Shown here: piece after piece, positions 33,976 to 43,749 of the stretch
Layout of the letters: the number at the start of each line of letters is the position of its first letter
How positions within the stretch are numbered: the first letter of the stretch is position 1
NCBI GenBank assembly: GCA_964650945.1
Contig: CAZYXU010000004.1
Span: 1 to 64,000, forward strand
DNA length: 64,000 bases
Direction of reading: 5' to 3'
Origin: JAXGPF01 sp964650945
GTDB lineage: Bacteria; Verrucomicrobiota; Kiritimatiellia; JAAZAB01
Notes under the pieces: generated by a model
The model's input: the letters and a program-made list of their open reading frames with translations, nothing else
Databases searched by the model: none
What the model was told of the DNA's origin: nothing
Made by a program: the position numbers and the translations under genes

Positions 33976-36090
33976 ATGCAGCTTGAAGATATTATGAAAA
34001 AAGGCCGGTTGTTGGCGGTGGCTTGCCTCGCGGGGCTCTGGTTTGCCGGCGAAGCGGCCGCCGGCGCCGTCCAGCCGGTTACGGATGCCGCAGCATCGCT
34101 GTGGATTGACTACTTGATTCCGCGACCCAAGGAAATCCACATCGAACGCAAACTGACCATTCCCGCCTCGGCGGTAAGCGTGCGCGCCGACCCGGACGCC
34201 GGCGTGGCGGCGCGACAGGCCGCTTCGGAATTACGGGATTTATTCGGACCCGCAACGACAAACCTTCCGGCAACGGCCCCCGGCGGTTTTACAATCGTTC
34301 TGGGCCGTGTGGCGGCGGATAAGCGCGTGGAGGGTCTTGATACGGCCGATCTTGAAAGATTGCGCATGCTGCCCAATTCCCGGCAAGCGTATTTGATCCG
34401 GCCGGCGGGCAACCGGAGGCTGGTGATTGCCGCGCTGGATGAACGGGGTTTGTATTATGGCGTTCAGACGCTGAAGCAACTGGCCACGCCCTTTCTCAAG
34501 GATGGCCAGGTAATTTTGCCGTTAGCCGTGATCACCGATTGGCCGGATCTGGAGGAGCGCGGTCTCTGGAATTCCCCTCGTCAAACACCAGGATTCATGC
34601 AGTGGATGGCCGGATTGAAGTTAAATTTCGAGCATTTCGGGCATCCCGTCAATTTGAACCCAGACGAGGAACGGTGTCCGCCGTTGCCCATGGAACAAAT
34701 CCAGCAGGCGCGCGCTTACGCCTTGCATCTCATGCCGCATTGTCAACATTATGATTTCTGGGTGGCTGACGCCAGGAACAAGCCCTATTATCCCGCGGAT
34801 TTGATCGGCCGCGGCGCCACGGCGCGCAATCCGGCGTCCGTCGCCAGTCCGGATTATAACCAGGATCTCCGCGCCCCCTGCGCCTCCAATCCGCGTTTGC
34901 GGAATTATCTGACGGAATGGCTGCTAAGCGCGGGCGGGCAGGGCGTCCGGGAAACATGCTTATGGATGACGGAGTATCAACCGTCGTATTGCTCCTGCGA
35001 AAAGTGCCTGCCGGAAGGCAGCGAGCGGCGCCAACTGCAATTGGAAACTATCGCGAGCGTGGCGGCGATCGCGGCGGCGCGCAAAACCTATCCGGACCTG
35101 GTGACGCGCATATTCATCACCACGAAGAATGAGCAGGAAAGCGCGGAATGCCTGGCGCTGCTGCCCCGTGATGATTCCTCCATCAGGGCGGATGTCTATT
35201 CCCGCACCGCGGCGGTTGACGCCCATGCGGCGGCCGGCAATTGGGTGGCCAGTTACGGCGGCGCCGGCGGCGGCGCGGTGTATCTTGACCACCTTAGCCG
35301 CGGGGCTTATCAGTTCCGCCTCTTCCCCGCGCCGGCAGCCGTGCGCGAATCGCTGCAGGCGCATTGCGCGATCGGATATGACGGCGTCTATACGCTGTCG
35401 TATGGAGTTCCGGGACTGGACTGGCGGGAAAAAGGATATGTTGACCGGCAATACGGCGACTATCTCATCCCCATGCTCGCGGAATGGTCATGGAATGTCT
35501 CCGGACGCACCGTGCGTGAATTCAATCGCGCCTGGGCCACGCGGCGGGGCTACAACGATATTGACAAGGCGCTCGCCTGGCTGGAGCTCATGGCGCCCCT
35601 TGAGGAATTTGCGTACTGCGCCCTGCGGGATATTCGCCAGCACGCCGAAATTATACGCCGCCGTGAACCGATCCGTTTCACCCATGGCCCGGCAGCGGAA
35701 GCCATCATGCCTGAAAATGCCGAACGCCAGTTTGCCGAATTGATTGCTGCGGCCGGCCGCGCCGCGCAACTGGCGGCAGAACTGCAGGCGCCGGATATGC
35801 TCGCCGAGTCAGGCCATGTCCGGGCGGCGCTCGACCTGTTGCGCGGCCTATGCCGGCTGTCGCTTGCCGTCGCGCCCGCCGGCAGTCAGACGGCGGTTGC
35901 GCCAGCGCCGGCCTTGGATGCAATCCGCGAGGCGGCGCGTCAAATGACCGCGCATACGGCCGCCGTCATCCAAGCCTGGCCGGACGTGCCGGCAACCGCC
36001 AAAAAGCAATTTACCGAGCATGCAAACGCCTATATCGCGCAACAAGTCCAGACCATTGAATCAGCCGTCGGAACGGGCCGGGTAAAATAG
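33976..36090 (+). CDS. GH20-like secreted glycosidase 1
   Basis: 704 residues. Signal peptide within 1-34 (LLAVACLAGLWFAGEAAAG). An N-terminal alpha/beta domain (about 45-165) ends in the GH20-type block DERGLYYGVQTLKQL, followed by VITDWPDLEERG and a barrel to about 500. The candidate acid is in LWMTEYQPS, directly before a CSCEKC cluster that recurs in the neighbouring homologues. It resembles beta-N-acetylhexosaminidase/alpha-glucuronidase-type barrels; exact activity unknown. GGAGGA lies upstream of 33976; an alternative start is 33994. Confidence 0.78.
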   Translation: MQLEDIMKKGRLLAVACLAGLWFAGEAAAGAVQPVTDAAASLWIDYLIPRPKEIHIERKLTIPASAVSVRADPDAGVAARQAASELRDLFGPATTNLPATAPGGFTIVLGRVAADKRVEGLDTADLERLRMLPNSRQAYLIRPAGNRRLVIAALDERGLYYGVQTLKQLATPFLKDGQVILPLAVITDWPDLEERGLWNSPRQTPGFMQWMAGLKLNFEHFGHPVNLNPDEERCPPLPMEQIQQARAYALHLMPHCQHYDFWVADARNKPYYPADLIGRGATARNPASVASPDYNQDLRAPCASNPRLRNYLTEWLLSAGGQGVRETCLWMTEYQPSYCSCEKCLPEGSERRQLQLETIASVAAIAAARKTYPDLVTRIFITTKNEQESAECLALLPRDDSSIRADVYSRTAAVDAHAAAGNWVASYGGAGGGAVYLDHLSRGAYQFRLFPAPAAVRESLQAHCAIGYDGVYTLSYGVPGLDWREKGYVDRQYGDYLIPMLAEWSWNVSGRTVREFNRAWATRRGYNDIDKALAWLELMAPLEEFAYCALRDIRQHAEIIRRREPIRFTHGPAAEAIMPENAERQFAELIAAAGRAAQLAAELQAPDMLAESGHVRAALDLLRGLCRLSLAVAPAGSQTAVAPAPALDAIREAARQMTAHTAAVIQAWPDVPATAKKQFTEHANAYIAQQVQTIESAVGTGRVK

Positions 36091-36097
36091 CGCCACC

Positions 36098-36120
36098 ATG
36101 CATTCAACCATTCAATGCAT
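36098..36120. repeat. Short inverted repeat after GH20-like gene 1
   Basis: ATGCATT and AATGCAT are perfect inverted copies around a nine-base loop (CAACCATTC), eight bases past the stop codon. No T run follows; possibly an mRNA 3'-end hairpin. Confidence 0.5.
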
Positions 36121-36192
36121 TACCGATCCGGGCTCATGGACCTGTCCCGCGCGCCGGCGGCATGGCGCCGCCGCCGTCTGAAAGTTTGACGT

Positions 36193-37419
36193 ATGCCAAT
36201 CGCCGTCGAAAAAACCGTTCAAATCCCGGCCGAATTGCTCGGGGAAGTTTCCTCCCAGCATACCGGGGGATATTCCGGGGTATTTGTCGCCGAATGCAAC
36301 ACCGCCTACCGGTTCAATACCGGCCCGGAACTGGTCCAAATATATGGCGGCATGATCGCCAGCGATGTATGGAATAAATACTTCCAGCGCTTCAGCGAGG
36401 ATAACGGACAGTCTTGGTCGCCGCCGGCGATCATATTTCGGCCCATGCCGACACCCAACGGCTCGATTCGCTGGAACGAAAGTTGTCTTTTCCTGGATGA
36501 GGAGAAGAATCGCCTCTGCCATTTTACTAATTACAGCATGTTCCCGAAAACCTTTTTAACCGCCGAAGTGCTGAAAACCACCCGTATCCTGATGCGCCTG
36601 TCAGCGGATGGTGGGCGGACCTTTGTTGCAAAGCAACTGGTTCAGCGCGGGTATGACCAGACCCACTGGGCCGCTGGTGTCGTCTTCGGCCGGAACCGGC
36701 TATATGTGTCTTTCCCGGCCCCCTTAAAACTGAAGAACGGCACGATCCTTCTGCCGGTATCCAGGACTCCGGCCCCTATCGGCTATCCTTCACTCACCCT
36801 GATTCCTGAAGACGCCGGGTGCCTGATCGGGCAATGGAACGGGGATCAACTGGAATGGGAGTTGAGCGGGATGGTGAGCGTTGCGCCGTCCCTGTCGGCG
36901 CGGGGATTATGCGAACCAACGCTGGCGGAAATGGCCGATGGATCCATCCTGATGATCATGCGCGGTAGCAATTACGGTCTGGCCGGCGCGGCGGGATGCA
37001 AGTGGCGGTCCCTCTCGCGCGACGGCGGCCATACCTGGTCGCAACCCGCCCCCTGGACCTATCATACCGGCGAGCCGTTTTTTTCGCCGGCGAGCGGCGC
37101 GCGCTTGATCCGCCATGCCGGCAACGGCAGGCTCTACTGGTTCGGCAACATCACCCCGACCAATCCCAACGGCAATATACCGCGTTGTCCGCTGCAGATC
37201 GCCGAAGTGGATGAAGCCTCAAAGACGCTGATTAAAGATTCCGTCGAGGTCATAGATATGCGTCAGCCGGCGGATGGTCCGGAAACGCATTTGTCCAATT
37301 TCCGGGTCTATGCGGACCGCCGCACGCATGAATTCGTGCTGCATCTGGCGCGCATCGGCGAACGCGGCGGCAAGGATCGCACGTCGCCATCGTATCAATA
37401 CCGGATCCGAACAGAATAA
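36193..37419 (+). CDS. BNR-repeat/sialidase-like protein 2
   Basis: 408 residues without an export signal. Asp boxes: SEDNGQSWSPP near 69, SADGGRTFVA near 137 and SRDGGHTWSQP near 277. The N-terminus contains VAECNTAYRFNTGPELVQIY, which is also found, shortened, in the pseudogene at 43483-43656. The GLCEPTLAEMADGSILMIMRG block parallels BNR protein 1, so the two are paralogues. The ribosome binding site is weak. Confidence 0.82.
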   Translation: MPIAVEKTVQIPAELLGEVSSQHTGGYSGVFVAECNTAYRFNTGPELVQIYGGMIASDVWNKYFQRFSEDNGQSWSPPAIIFRPMPTPNGSIRWNESCLFLDEEKNRLCHFTNYSMFPKTFLTAEVLKTTRILMRLSADGGRTFVAKQLVQRGYDQTHWAAGVVFGRNRLYVSFPAPLKLKNGTILLPVSRTPAPIGYPSLTLIPEDAGCLIGQWNGDQLEWELSGMVSVAPSLSARGLCEPTLAEMADGSILMIMRGSNYGLAGAAGCKWRSLSRDGGHTWSQPAPWTYHTGEPFFSPASGARLIRHAGNGRLYWFGNITPTNPNGNIPRCPLQIAEVDEASKTLIKDSVEVIDMRQPADGPETHLSNFRVYADRRTHEFVLHLARIGERGGKDRTSPSYQYRIRTE

Positions 37420-37446
37420 CCTCTGCCCGCTTATGAATTGACCGCC

Positions 37447-39081
37447 ATGCATAAACCGGAAGTCTTAACCGTGCTGGATCATGAAGTGATCGTCCGCCGG
37501 GCGCCGGATGACAGCCTGCGAATGATTTATTTACAGGGCCATCCCGGCGGCCAGTCAATCGCAACGCGGCGATCCCCTGATAACGGCCGCTCCTGGAGCG
37601 CACCGCTGCCTTTAGTTGAGTTGCCAACCGATCGTGGAACATTTCTTGGCTGTCAAATGGTGTTCGATCAACGCGGCGAACTGCATTTGTTTTCCCTGAA
37701 TGACGGCGGCGGCGGGGTTGATGATGTCGGCGAGGGCGAGCGCGCCTTGCATAACGAAATTACCGATAAACGGCTCGATATCTGGCATGCGTATTCGTCG
37801 CATGGCCTGCGAACATGGTCACCGCCACGCCCGATATGGAAAGGGTTTACCGGCGCTATGAATTCCGTCATTTTGTCAAAGAACGGACGCCTGGTCTATC
37901 CATTTTCTTATATGACATCCCGGACCTGGAGGAATCGCGGTGCCGGCTTGGACGCCTTTACCTTCATGGGCAAATATGATTGCACCGCCCTGTTTTCGGA
38001 CGATGACGGCCGCAGCTGGAAACTTGCCAACAGCATCAACGTTACTGTGCCGGACACTGTCTATGCCTATGGCGCGGTTGAGCCTGTCATTCTGCAGTTG
38101 AAAGACGGCCGACTCTGGATGCTGGTCCGCACGCAATTGGGCCGGTTCTGGGAATCGTTTTCCGACGATGGCTCCTGCTGGTCCAGACCGCAACCGACGG
38201 CAATCGTTTCTTCCGATTCGCCGGCGGGACTTGTGCGGCTGGATGACGGCCGCATTGTACTGCTATGGAACAACTGCCAGCGATTCCCTTATGCCTACGG
38301 CGGGCGGCATGTCATTCATGCCGCGATTTCATCGGACGAGGGCCAGACGTGGCATGGCTGTCGTGAAGTTGCCCGCGACCCGCGCCGCAACGAGCCGCCG
38401 CCGCTTAGCGGGGATTACGGTACGGCCTATCCTCTTCCCGTGGCCACGCGGGAAGGGAAAGTCATCTATTCCACGGGACAGGGCGCCGGCCGGATCATGC
38501 TGATGTCCCTGGATCCGGAATGGCTGATGGCAACATCGCATAAGGCTGATTTCACGTCAGCCTCTGACGAATGGGCCGTCTTCGGCACAAAAGGCGTCCA
38601 GTTCGTTGATCATCCGGAACGGGCGGGAGAGAAAGCGTTGCGCATCGGCAAGGTTGCCGAAGATTGGCCAGCGGTTGCCGTTTGGAATTTCCCGGCTGGA
38701 CCAAACGGGCGGTTGACCCTGCGCTTCCGGCTCACGCCAGGCCATGCCGCGATCGGCGTGGGCTTGGCTGATCATTTTTCGCCTCCTTTTGATCTGGAAG
38801 ATCGTTTTCACAACCTGGCAACGATCTCCATCGCATCGGACAGTCGCCTGTTGGGGGCCGTGCTGGAAGCGGGGCGCTCGTATGCACTGAAGTTAAACTG
38901 GAGTTGCCGGGAAGGCTGTTGCGGGGTCGCGCTGGATGGCCGATCGCTCGGGATGGTCCCCCTGCGGCATGAGTCCTGTGGCGCCTCGTATCTCCGTTTG
39001 GGTTCGCCGGCTGGCAAGCCGGCCGCAGGAGCGTTGCTTGTGGAAGGCGTAGAGGTTGAAATCGCGGACTTTTTGCAATGA
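37447..39081 (+). CDS. BNR-repeat/sialidase-like protein 3 with C-terminal beta domain
   Basis: About 544 residues. Residues 1 to about 360 form the propeller with four Asp-box-like motifs (SPDNGRSWSAP, SDDDGRSWKLA, SDDGSCWSRP, SSDEGQTWHG). The rest is a beta-sandwich region resembling laminin-G/concanavalin-like modules (TLRFRLTPGHAAIGVGL). The first arginine-containing strand (IVRRAPDDSLRMIY) fits sialidase-type folds. The frame is open to a TTG at 37438. The stop overlaps the start of the SGNH gene (ATGA), so the two are coupled. Confidence 0.82.
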   Translation: MHKPEVLTVLDHEVIVRRAPDDSLRMIYLQGHPGGQSIATRRSPDNGRSWSAPLPLVELPTDRGTFLGCQMVFDQRGELHLFSLNDGGGGVDDVGEGERALHNEITDKRLDIWHAYSSHGLRTWSPPRPIWKGFTGAMNSVILSKNGRLVYPFSYMTSRTWRNRGAGLDAFTFMGKYDCTALFSDDDGRSWKLANSINVTVPDTVYAYGAVEPVILQLKDGRLWMLVRTQLGRFWESFSDDGSCWSRPQPTAIVSSDSPAGLVRLDDGRIVLLWNNCQRFPYAYGGRHVIHAAISSDEGQTWHGCREVARDPRRNEPPPLSGDYGTAYPLPVATREGKVIYSTGQGAGRIMLMSLDPEWLMATSHKADFTSASDEWAVFGTKGVQFVDHPERAGEKALRIGKVAEDWPAVAVWNFPAGPNGRLTLRFRLTPGHAAIGVGLADHFSPPFDLEDRFHNLATISIASDSRLLGAVLEAGRSYALKLNWSCREGCCGVALDGRSLGMVPLRHESCGASYLRLGSPAGKPAAGALLVEGVEVEIADFLQ

Positions 39082-40409
39082 AATGGCTTTGGATTTTACT
39101 GATCGTTATGGCAGGCGGCATGGCTGACTATTCTTCTTCCGAACCTGTTACGCCCGCAACGCAGACCCCGTTCGTTGCGGCGGCCGGACCGGCTGCATCA
39201 GACGCGGCGGCCTTCCGGGATCACGGCGACCGGCTTCAGCGGACGCGGGCATTGTTAAACGCAGGGGGACAATCGTTCCGGATTGCCTGTTTCGGCGACA
39301 GCATTACCGGCATCTACTATCACAGCGGCGGACGTTGCGCCTGGGGCGATATCCTGGCCGTCGGCTTGGGACGCGCGTATCCGGCGGCGCAAATCGAGAT
39401 CATCCAGGCCGGCCGCAGCGGCAGCACAACGCAGGATGCCCTGGAACGGATCCGGGACAGCGTCCTGAAGCGGAAGCCGCACCTGGTTGTGTGCATGTTC
39501 GGCATGAACGACGTGGCGACCGTGCCGGCAGAAACCTATCGCGGCAACTTGGCGCGGATGACGCGCTTATGCCGCGCGGCGGGGGCGGACGTGGTTTTAT
39601 GCACACCGACGGCTAATGATCCGGATGCAGTCCGGCCCGCGGAGAAGCTTGGACAATATGCCGAAATCGTGCGGCAGGTCGGAACGGAACTGCGAACGCC
39701 GGTCGCCGATTGCCATCGCGTTTTTGCAACTATCCGCCGTGAAGATCCCCGCGCGTGGCTGATGATGATGAGCGACGCTATTCATCCCAATATGCGCGGA
39801 CAAAAAGTCATTGCGGAGGAGGTGCTGGCGGCGATTGCGGGCAAGCGCGTACCGTTGGCGGACGTGCCCCCGCCGGCGCCGTTGATCCCCAAAACCCTGG
39901 CCCTGCTGACCGGGGGACAGACCCTGAAGGTGATCGCCATGCCGCCCTATGACGACATCGCCCGGTCGTGCATCCGGGCGGTCAGCGGCCAGGCGGAAGT
40001 CAATATGGTAACCTGGCCCACCGCGGGAAAATCCCTGTCAGAAATCCAAGCCTGGTCGCTGGGCATACGACCGATGCAGCCAAACCTGGTTATTATCGCG
40101 CTGCCCGCCGCTGCCGCGGAAACCGAACCGGCCGTTTTCCGCCGATACACGCAGATCATTCAGCAGGCCATCAGTTATGGACGGCAAGCATGGGATTGTA
40201 TCGGCGTGCTTCCTTCGGTAACGCGGTTGACGCTATCCGCGGAGGAAAAAAAGACTGAGCAATTAGGCAGGGATGCGCTTAACGCCATGCATATTGGCAT
40301 CGTGGCCAGGGAGCAAGGCGCTGCGCCAACGGCGGCCGCGATTTTCGAACGGTGGCTGCGCAATCAGATCAACGAACAAGCGCCGGAACACCGAGGAGCA
40401 CAACCGTGA
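39078..40409 (+). CDS. SGNH/GDSL hydrolase, exported, with degenerate second half
   Basis: 443 residues. A short N-terminal hydrophobic segment (WLWILLIVMAGGMA) suggests export. The first half (about 60-255) has the SGNH blocks: GDSIT with Ser75, IQAGRSGST, MFGMNDV and DAIHPN with His236. It is likely an esterase removing acyl groups from glycans. The second half (about 270-430) has the same general alternation but lacks the Ser and His, so it may be a decayed SGNH repeat. Coupled on both sides by overlapping start/stop codons. Confidence 0.87.
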   Translation: MKWLWILLIVMAGGMADYSSSEPVTPATQTPFVAAAGPAASDAAAFRDHGDRLQRTRALLNAGGQSFRIACFGDSITGIYYHSGGRCAWGDILAVGLGRAYPAAQIEIIQAGRSGSTTQDALERIRDSVLKRKPHLVVCMFGMNDVATVPAETYRGNLARMTRLCRAAGADVVLCTPTANDPDAVRPAEKLGQYAEIVRQVGTELRTPVADCHRVFATIRREDPRAWLMMMSDAIHPNMRGQKVIAEEVLAAIAGKRVPLADVPPPAPLIPKTLALLTGGQTLKVIAMPPYDDIARSCIRAVSGQAEVNMVTWPTAGKSLSEIQAWSLGIRPMQPNLVIIALPAAAAETEPAVFRRYTQIIQQAISYGRQAWDCIGVLPSVTRLTLSAEEKKTEQLGRDALNAMHIGIVAREQGAAPTAAAIFERWLRNQINEQAPEHRGAQP

Positions 40410-41518
40410 TGGCAATTCATTTGTTGCAAACAGGGCTGATTTACCGGAATCCGCATCCGCACGTCAGGAGTATACACGCCTATTTTCCGTCCGTGGCGGT
40501 CATGGCCAACGGGGATATGCTGGCAACGGTTGTGCTGGGCGAAGCGTTTGAATCCGTCAATCTCCACGCCTGGGTCTGCCGTTCCCGCGATCACGGCGTC
40601 TCCTGGCAAATGGAGGGCCGGCTCGACAGTGATGCTAAGGATCCGCTGGTCTCCGATACGGCCAGGATAGCGGCGTTGCCGGATGGCAGCATCATGGCCT
40701 TCATTATGCGCCTCGATCGGTCCGGTCATCCCGAGGAAGGACTGACCAGTCATGCAACCCTTGGATTTGTTCCCGTGCAATTACGGGTCTCCCGATCGTC
40801 CGATTTTGGCCGGACCTGGGAATCGCGCCCGTTGGTGCCGCCGCTGGAGGGGCCTGGCTTTGAGATGTGTTGTCCGATTGTGCCGCTGGCAGACGGCCGG
40901 TTGATTCTGCCCACGCAAACCTGGCCGGGCTGGAACGGGGAGTGTCCGAACGGCATCCGGATGGTGGCCTTTGTTTCTCATGACGCAGGCAGGACCTGGC
41001 CGGAATACATGAATGTGATGAACGAACCAGGGGGTAAGACTTTCTTCTGGGAATCCAAGATTATCGAATTGCCCGACCGGCGTTTGCTGGCCGTCGCCTG
41101 GATGTATGATGACGTCGCCAAATGCGATGGGCCGAACCCGTATGCCCTGAGTGCGGACGGCGGCCGCACGTGGTCACCGCGCAGGTCCACGGGGCTTTTC
41201 GGCCAGACCTTGACGCCTTGCCTGCTTCCCGACGGCCGGATACTGAGCGTCTACCGCCGGATGGACAAGCCCGGATTGTGGGCCAATCTTTCGCGGCTGG
41301 AGGACCAACGCTGGATTCACGAGGCGGAGGCCCCGCTCTGGGGAAACGCTGCGCAGGGATTAACGCAGACGACCGCCGACATGGCGCATAATTTCAATGT
41401 GCTCCGGTTCGGAGCGCCGACCGCGGTCCTGCTAAGGGATGGTACGATTTTTGTCGCCTGCTGGTGTTACGAGGATTGCGTCAGCGGCATTCGATGGTTC
41501 AAACTAAAGGTTGCTTAA
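40409..41518 (+). CDS. BNR-repeat/sialidase-like protein 4
   Basis: About 369 residues without an export signal. Asp boxes: SRDHGVSWQME, SSDFGRTWESR, SHDAGRTWPE and SADGGRTWSPR, i.e. four blades. The start at 40409 overlaps the previous stop (TGATG); a GAGGAG box lies about 13 bases upstream. The closing AVLLRDGTIFVACWCYED resembles other sialidase relatives. Substrate unknown; the set of four such proteins suggests stepwise release or recognition of a branched acidic glycan. Confidence 0.84.
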   Translation: MAIHLLQTGLIYRNPHPHVRSIHAYFPSVAVMANGDMLATVVLGEAFESVNLHAWVCRSRDHGVSWQMEGRLDSDAKDPLVSDTARIAALPDGSIMAFIMRLDRSGHPEEGLTSHATLGFVPVQLRVSRSSDFGRTWESRPLVPPLEGPGFEMCCPIVPLADGRLILPTQTWPGWNGECPNGIRMVAFVSHDAGRTWPEYMNVMNEPGGKTFFWESKIIELPDRRLLAVAWMYDDVAKCDGPNPYALSADGGRTWSPRRSTGLFGQTLTPCLLPDGRILSVYRRMDKPGLWANLSRLEDQRWIHEAEAPLWGNAAQGLTQTTADMAHNFNVLRFGAPTAVLLRDGTIFVACWCYEDCVSGIRWFKLKVA

Positions 41519-41540
41519 TCCGCCGAACCAAGGAGATGGC

Positions 41541-41639
41541 GTGAACGAAGGAAGCGCTTATTTCGTTCCAGGCAATCTTGCCGTATGCAAACGGCGCGCA
41601 GTCCCGCCGAAATGGCCGCGGCAACGGAGCGGGTCGTGA
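41541..41639 (+). CDS. Doubtful 32-residue ORF in a 155-base gap
   Basis: A GTG behind AAGGAGA opens 32 codons (starts MNEGSAYFVPGNLAVCKRRA). The composition becomes Arg/Pro-rich and unconvincing. The gap otherwise shows nothing. Possibly the remnant of a deleted gene start. Confidence 0.2.
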   Translation: MNEGSAYFVPGNLAVCKRRAVPPKWPRQRSGS

Positions 41640-41673
41640 AGACTAATTATCGGGGAAAGGCGCATCGCCATTC

Positions 41674-43455
41674 ATGAGCATGCCGGATTCATTCAGGATC
41701 ACGGACTTCCGACCGTATGCCGACGGCCGGAAAACGGTTGTGGTTCCCTATCGTCTGGAGGGTAAGGCAGGGTACATGCTGCGGTGGACCGGAGAGGATG
41801 ACCGCATCGTTTCGGTGCCCAGTCCGGTGTCCGGCTGGCATGCAGTCCATCTCGGCTTCATGGGGTCGGCCAGTTTGCGCATCAAGCTGTCCAGCGAGTC
41901 GTTTTTCCGCACGGTGGAAAGCACGAACCAGTGGCATCGCCAGCCCTGCGAAGGCGAGGAAGCCTTCTGGAAAGTTGCGGATTTGACCGGGGTTTCTTTC
42001 GAATTGCGGCCGCGTGAATGCAACTCCGAGATGCGGTGGGAGCCGCGTGATTGCCAGCTTGCCTATTTGCGTTTGGCGCCGATTGCCCGCCGGGTTGCCC
42101 GGCAGCGTTCGCGCCGTCTGCGGAATGGAACAACCCGAACCGCCGGCGCGGTGCTGGATGCCCATATTCTGGGCTATTCCCATTGTCCGCGGACGGCCAC
42201 GGAAGTGGAAGGCCTGATTGAACCGTTTATTGAAAGCGATTTTAAACGCATCTGCATGGGGGTCAGCATCACCTCGTTCCGGCTGATCTGGTTTTCCAAG
42301 GCGGGTTATTATCTCGGACAGAACCAGGTCCCCGACCGCATGGACCAATTTCATAACAGGCGAACGGCGATGGCCATGGAAGCGGCCCGCCGGGGGGGGT
42401 TTGATCCGGTTGAGGTTATGATCGCATTCGCCGCCAGGGAGGGTATGGAGCTTTGGCCTTCGTACCGCATTCAACAGGATTATCCCTTGGACACCCGGTG
42501 CGCTTACGATTTCAATTCGCCGATTTCGGAACAGCATCCGGAATGGCGGCACCGGGACAAAAACGGCGAGGTGTGCAGCTACAAGTTCAGCCATTTCCAT
42601 CCCGGCTGGGAACAATATAAACTTGATCTGCTGGCCGAACTGGCCGAAAAAGGTCCGGCAGGTATACATCTGAATCTCGCGTGCGGTTGCGCCAACTTGT
42701 TTGACTGGGAGCCGAACGCCGTGGCGCGATTCCGGGAAGAATATGGAATTGATCCCACCGCGACCGCGGAACCGCCGCCGCAGTGGTATCGTTTTATCTG
42801 CGATCATTTCACCAAATTCATGCGCCGCTTGCGCGCCCAGACGGACCGGATCGGCGCGGTATTGGGCCGCCGGATTCAAATCGCCGTACAGGTATCGGCT
42901 GACCATGCCTGTGTGGATGGCGGCAATGTTATGGTTTCGTCCAACTATGCTTTCGGCTTCGACCTGAAGCAGTGGGCCGCGGAAGGGCTGGTGGACAGTA
43001 TTTGCCCGTCGTATCGCGGCCAATATGCGCCTATTTTCCTGGAACCGCTGTTCGCCGACCTGGGGCAGGCCCGCGCGCGCGTTAAGATCATACCTTCCAT
43101 CGGCCAGAATCATAGGGCCCTCTACCCACCGGGATATGACTGGCGGAAATACTTTTTAAAACAGGAGCAAACATCGCAACCGCTGTTGCCCATTGCCGAT
43201 CTGGACGCCTGGCGCATCCTGCGCGATGCCAATGACCTTTATCAGCAGGGCGCCGACGCCGTGGACGTGTGGGAAATGGGGGGCGCCTACTGGTGCCTGA
43301 ACCGCTGGCATGTGCTCAAGCGCATCGGGAACCGCGCGTGGCTGGCCAAGGAATTCGGCACACGGATCGGGCCGATGATAACCCCCGTGGTTAATCATCT
43401 GGCGTATCAATTGGCGCCCTTATGCAAATCCAGCGATGAGTTCGCCCTTTTTTGA
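41674..43455 (+). CDS. TIM-barrel glycosidase-like protein
   Basis: 593 residues with no signal peptide. The first 140 residues form a beta-rich domain (GWHAVHLGFMGSASLRIKL). The rest looks like a (beta/alpha)8 barrel of the family-10/GHL10-like type: VLDAHILGYSHCP, MELWPSYRIQQDYP, GPAGIHLNLACGCANLF, VDSICPSYRGQY, ADAVDVWEMGGAYW. The acidic residue in the last strand (WEMGG) could be the nucleophile. A cytosolic or anchored glycosidase acting late on oligosaccharides is plausible. The second ATG at 41680 is equally possible. Confidence 0.65.
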   Translation: MSMPDSFRITDFRPYADGRKTVVVPYRLEGKAGYMLRWTGEDDRIVSVPSPVSGWHAVHLGFMGSASLRIKLSSESFFRTVESTNQWHRQPCEGEEAFWKVADLTGVSFELRPRECNSEMRWEPRDCQLAYLRLAPIARRVARQRSRRLRNGTTRTAGAVLDAHILGYSHCPRTATEVEGLIEPFIESDFKRICMGVSITSFRLIWFSKAGYYLGQNQVPDRMDQFHNRRTAMAMEAARRGGFDPVEVMIAFAAREGMELWPSYRIQQDYPLDTRCAYDFNSPISEQHPEWRHRDKNGEVCSYKFSHFHPGWEQYKLDLLAELAEKGPAGIHLNLACGCANLFDWEPNAVARFREEYGIDPTATAEPPPQWYRFICDHFTKFMRRLRAQTDRIGAVLGRRIQIAVQVSADHACVDGGNVMVSSNYAFGFDLKQWAAEGLVDSICPSYRGQYAPIFLEPLFADLGQARARVKIIPSIGQNHRALYPPGYDWRKYFLKQEQTSQPLLPIADLDAWRILRDANDLYQQGADAVDVWEMGGAYWCLNRWHVLKRIGNRAWLAKEFGTRIGPMITPVVNHLAYQLAPLCKSSDEFALF

Positions 43456-43482
43456 TGGACCAAGCAGGTAACGGAGGAGCAC

Positions 43483-43656
43483 ATGGCGATTAAGGTTCCC
43501 AGGACGGCAAGCATTCCCGCCGCTTGCCTGAATAAGAATTCGGCGCCTCATCCCGAAGGCTATTTTGGCATGTACGTCGTCGAATGCAATACGGCCTATC
43601 GTTTTAAAACCGGCCAGGAACTGACCCGGATTTACGATGAGGGAAACGGGCAATGA
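43483..43656 (+). pseudogene. Truncated duplicate of the BNR protein 2 gene
   Basis: Translates to 57 residues starting MAIKVPRTASIP. YVVECNTAYRFKTGQELTRI matches residues 33 to 50 of BNR protein 2 (FVAECNTAYRFNTGPELVQI). The homology then jumps over about 20 residues to an NGQ of the first Asp box, where a TGA ends the frame. A GGAGG ribosome binding site is kept. Best explained as a duplicated gene cut by internal and 3' deletion; a small functional peptide is less likely. Confidence 0.75.
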
Positions 43657-43749
43657 GTGCCGGCCGGCCCTTGCTGACCGGAAATAAAGAGCGGGACGGT
43701 GATGACGCAAGATTTAGTTGTTCAACCATTTATCAAGGGAGTGATGCGC

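Noticed and set aside
29618..41518. Calling the four BNR proteins true sialidases
   Set aside because: Asp boxes show the propeller fold only; the arginine triad and catalytic Tyr/Glu were not securely located, so the substrate was left open.
41689..43113. 474-codon minus-strand ORF
   Set aside because: Antisense to the TIM-barrel gene and lacks any recognisable domain.
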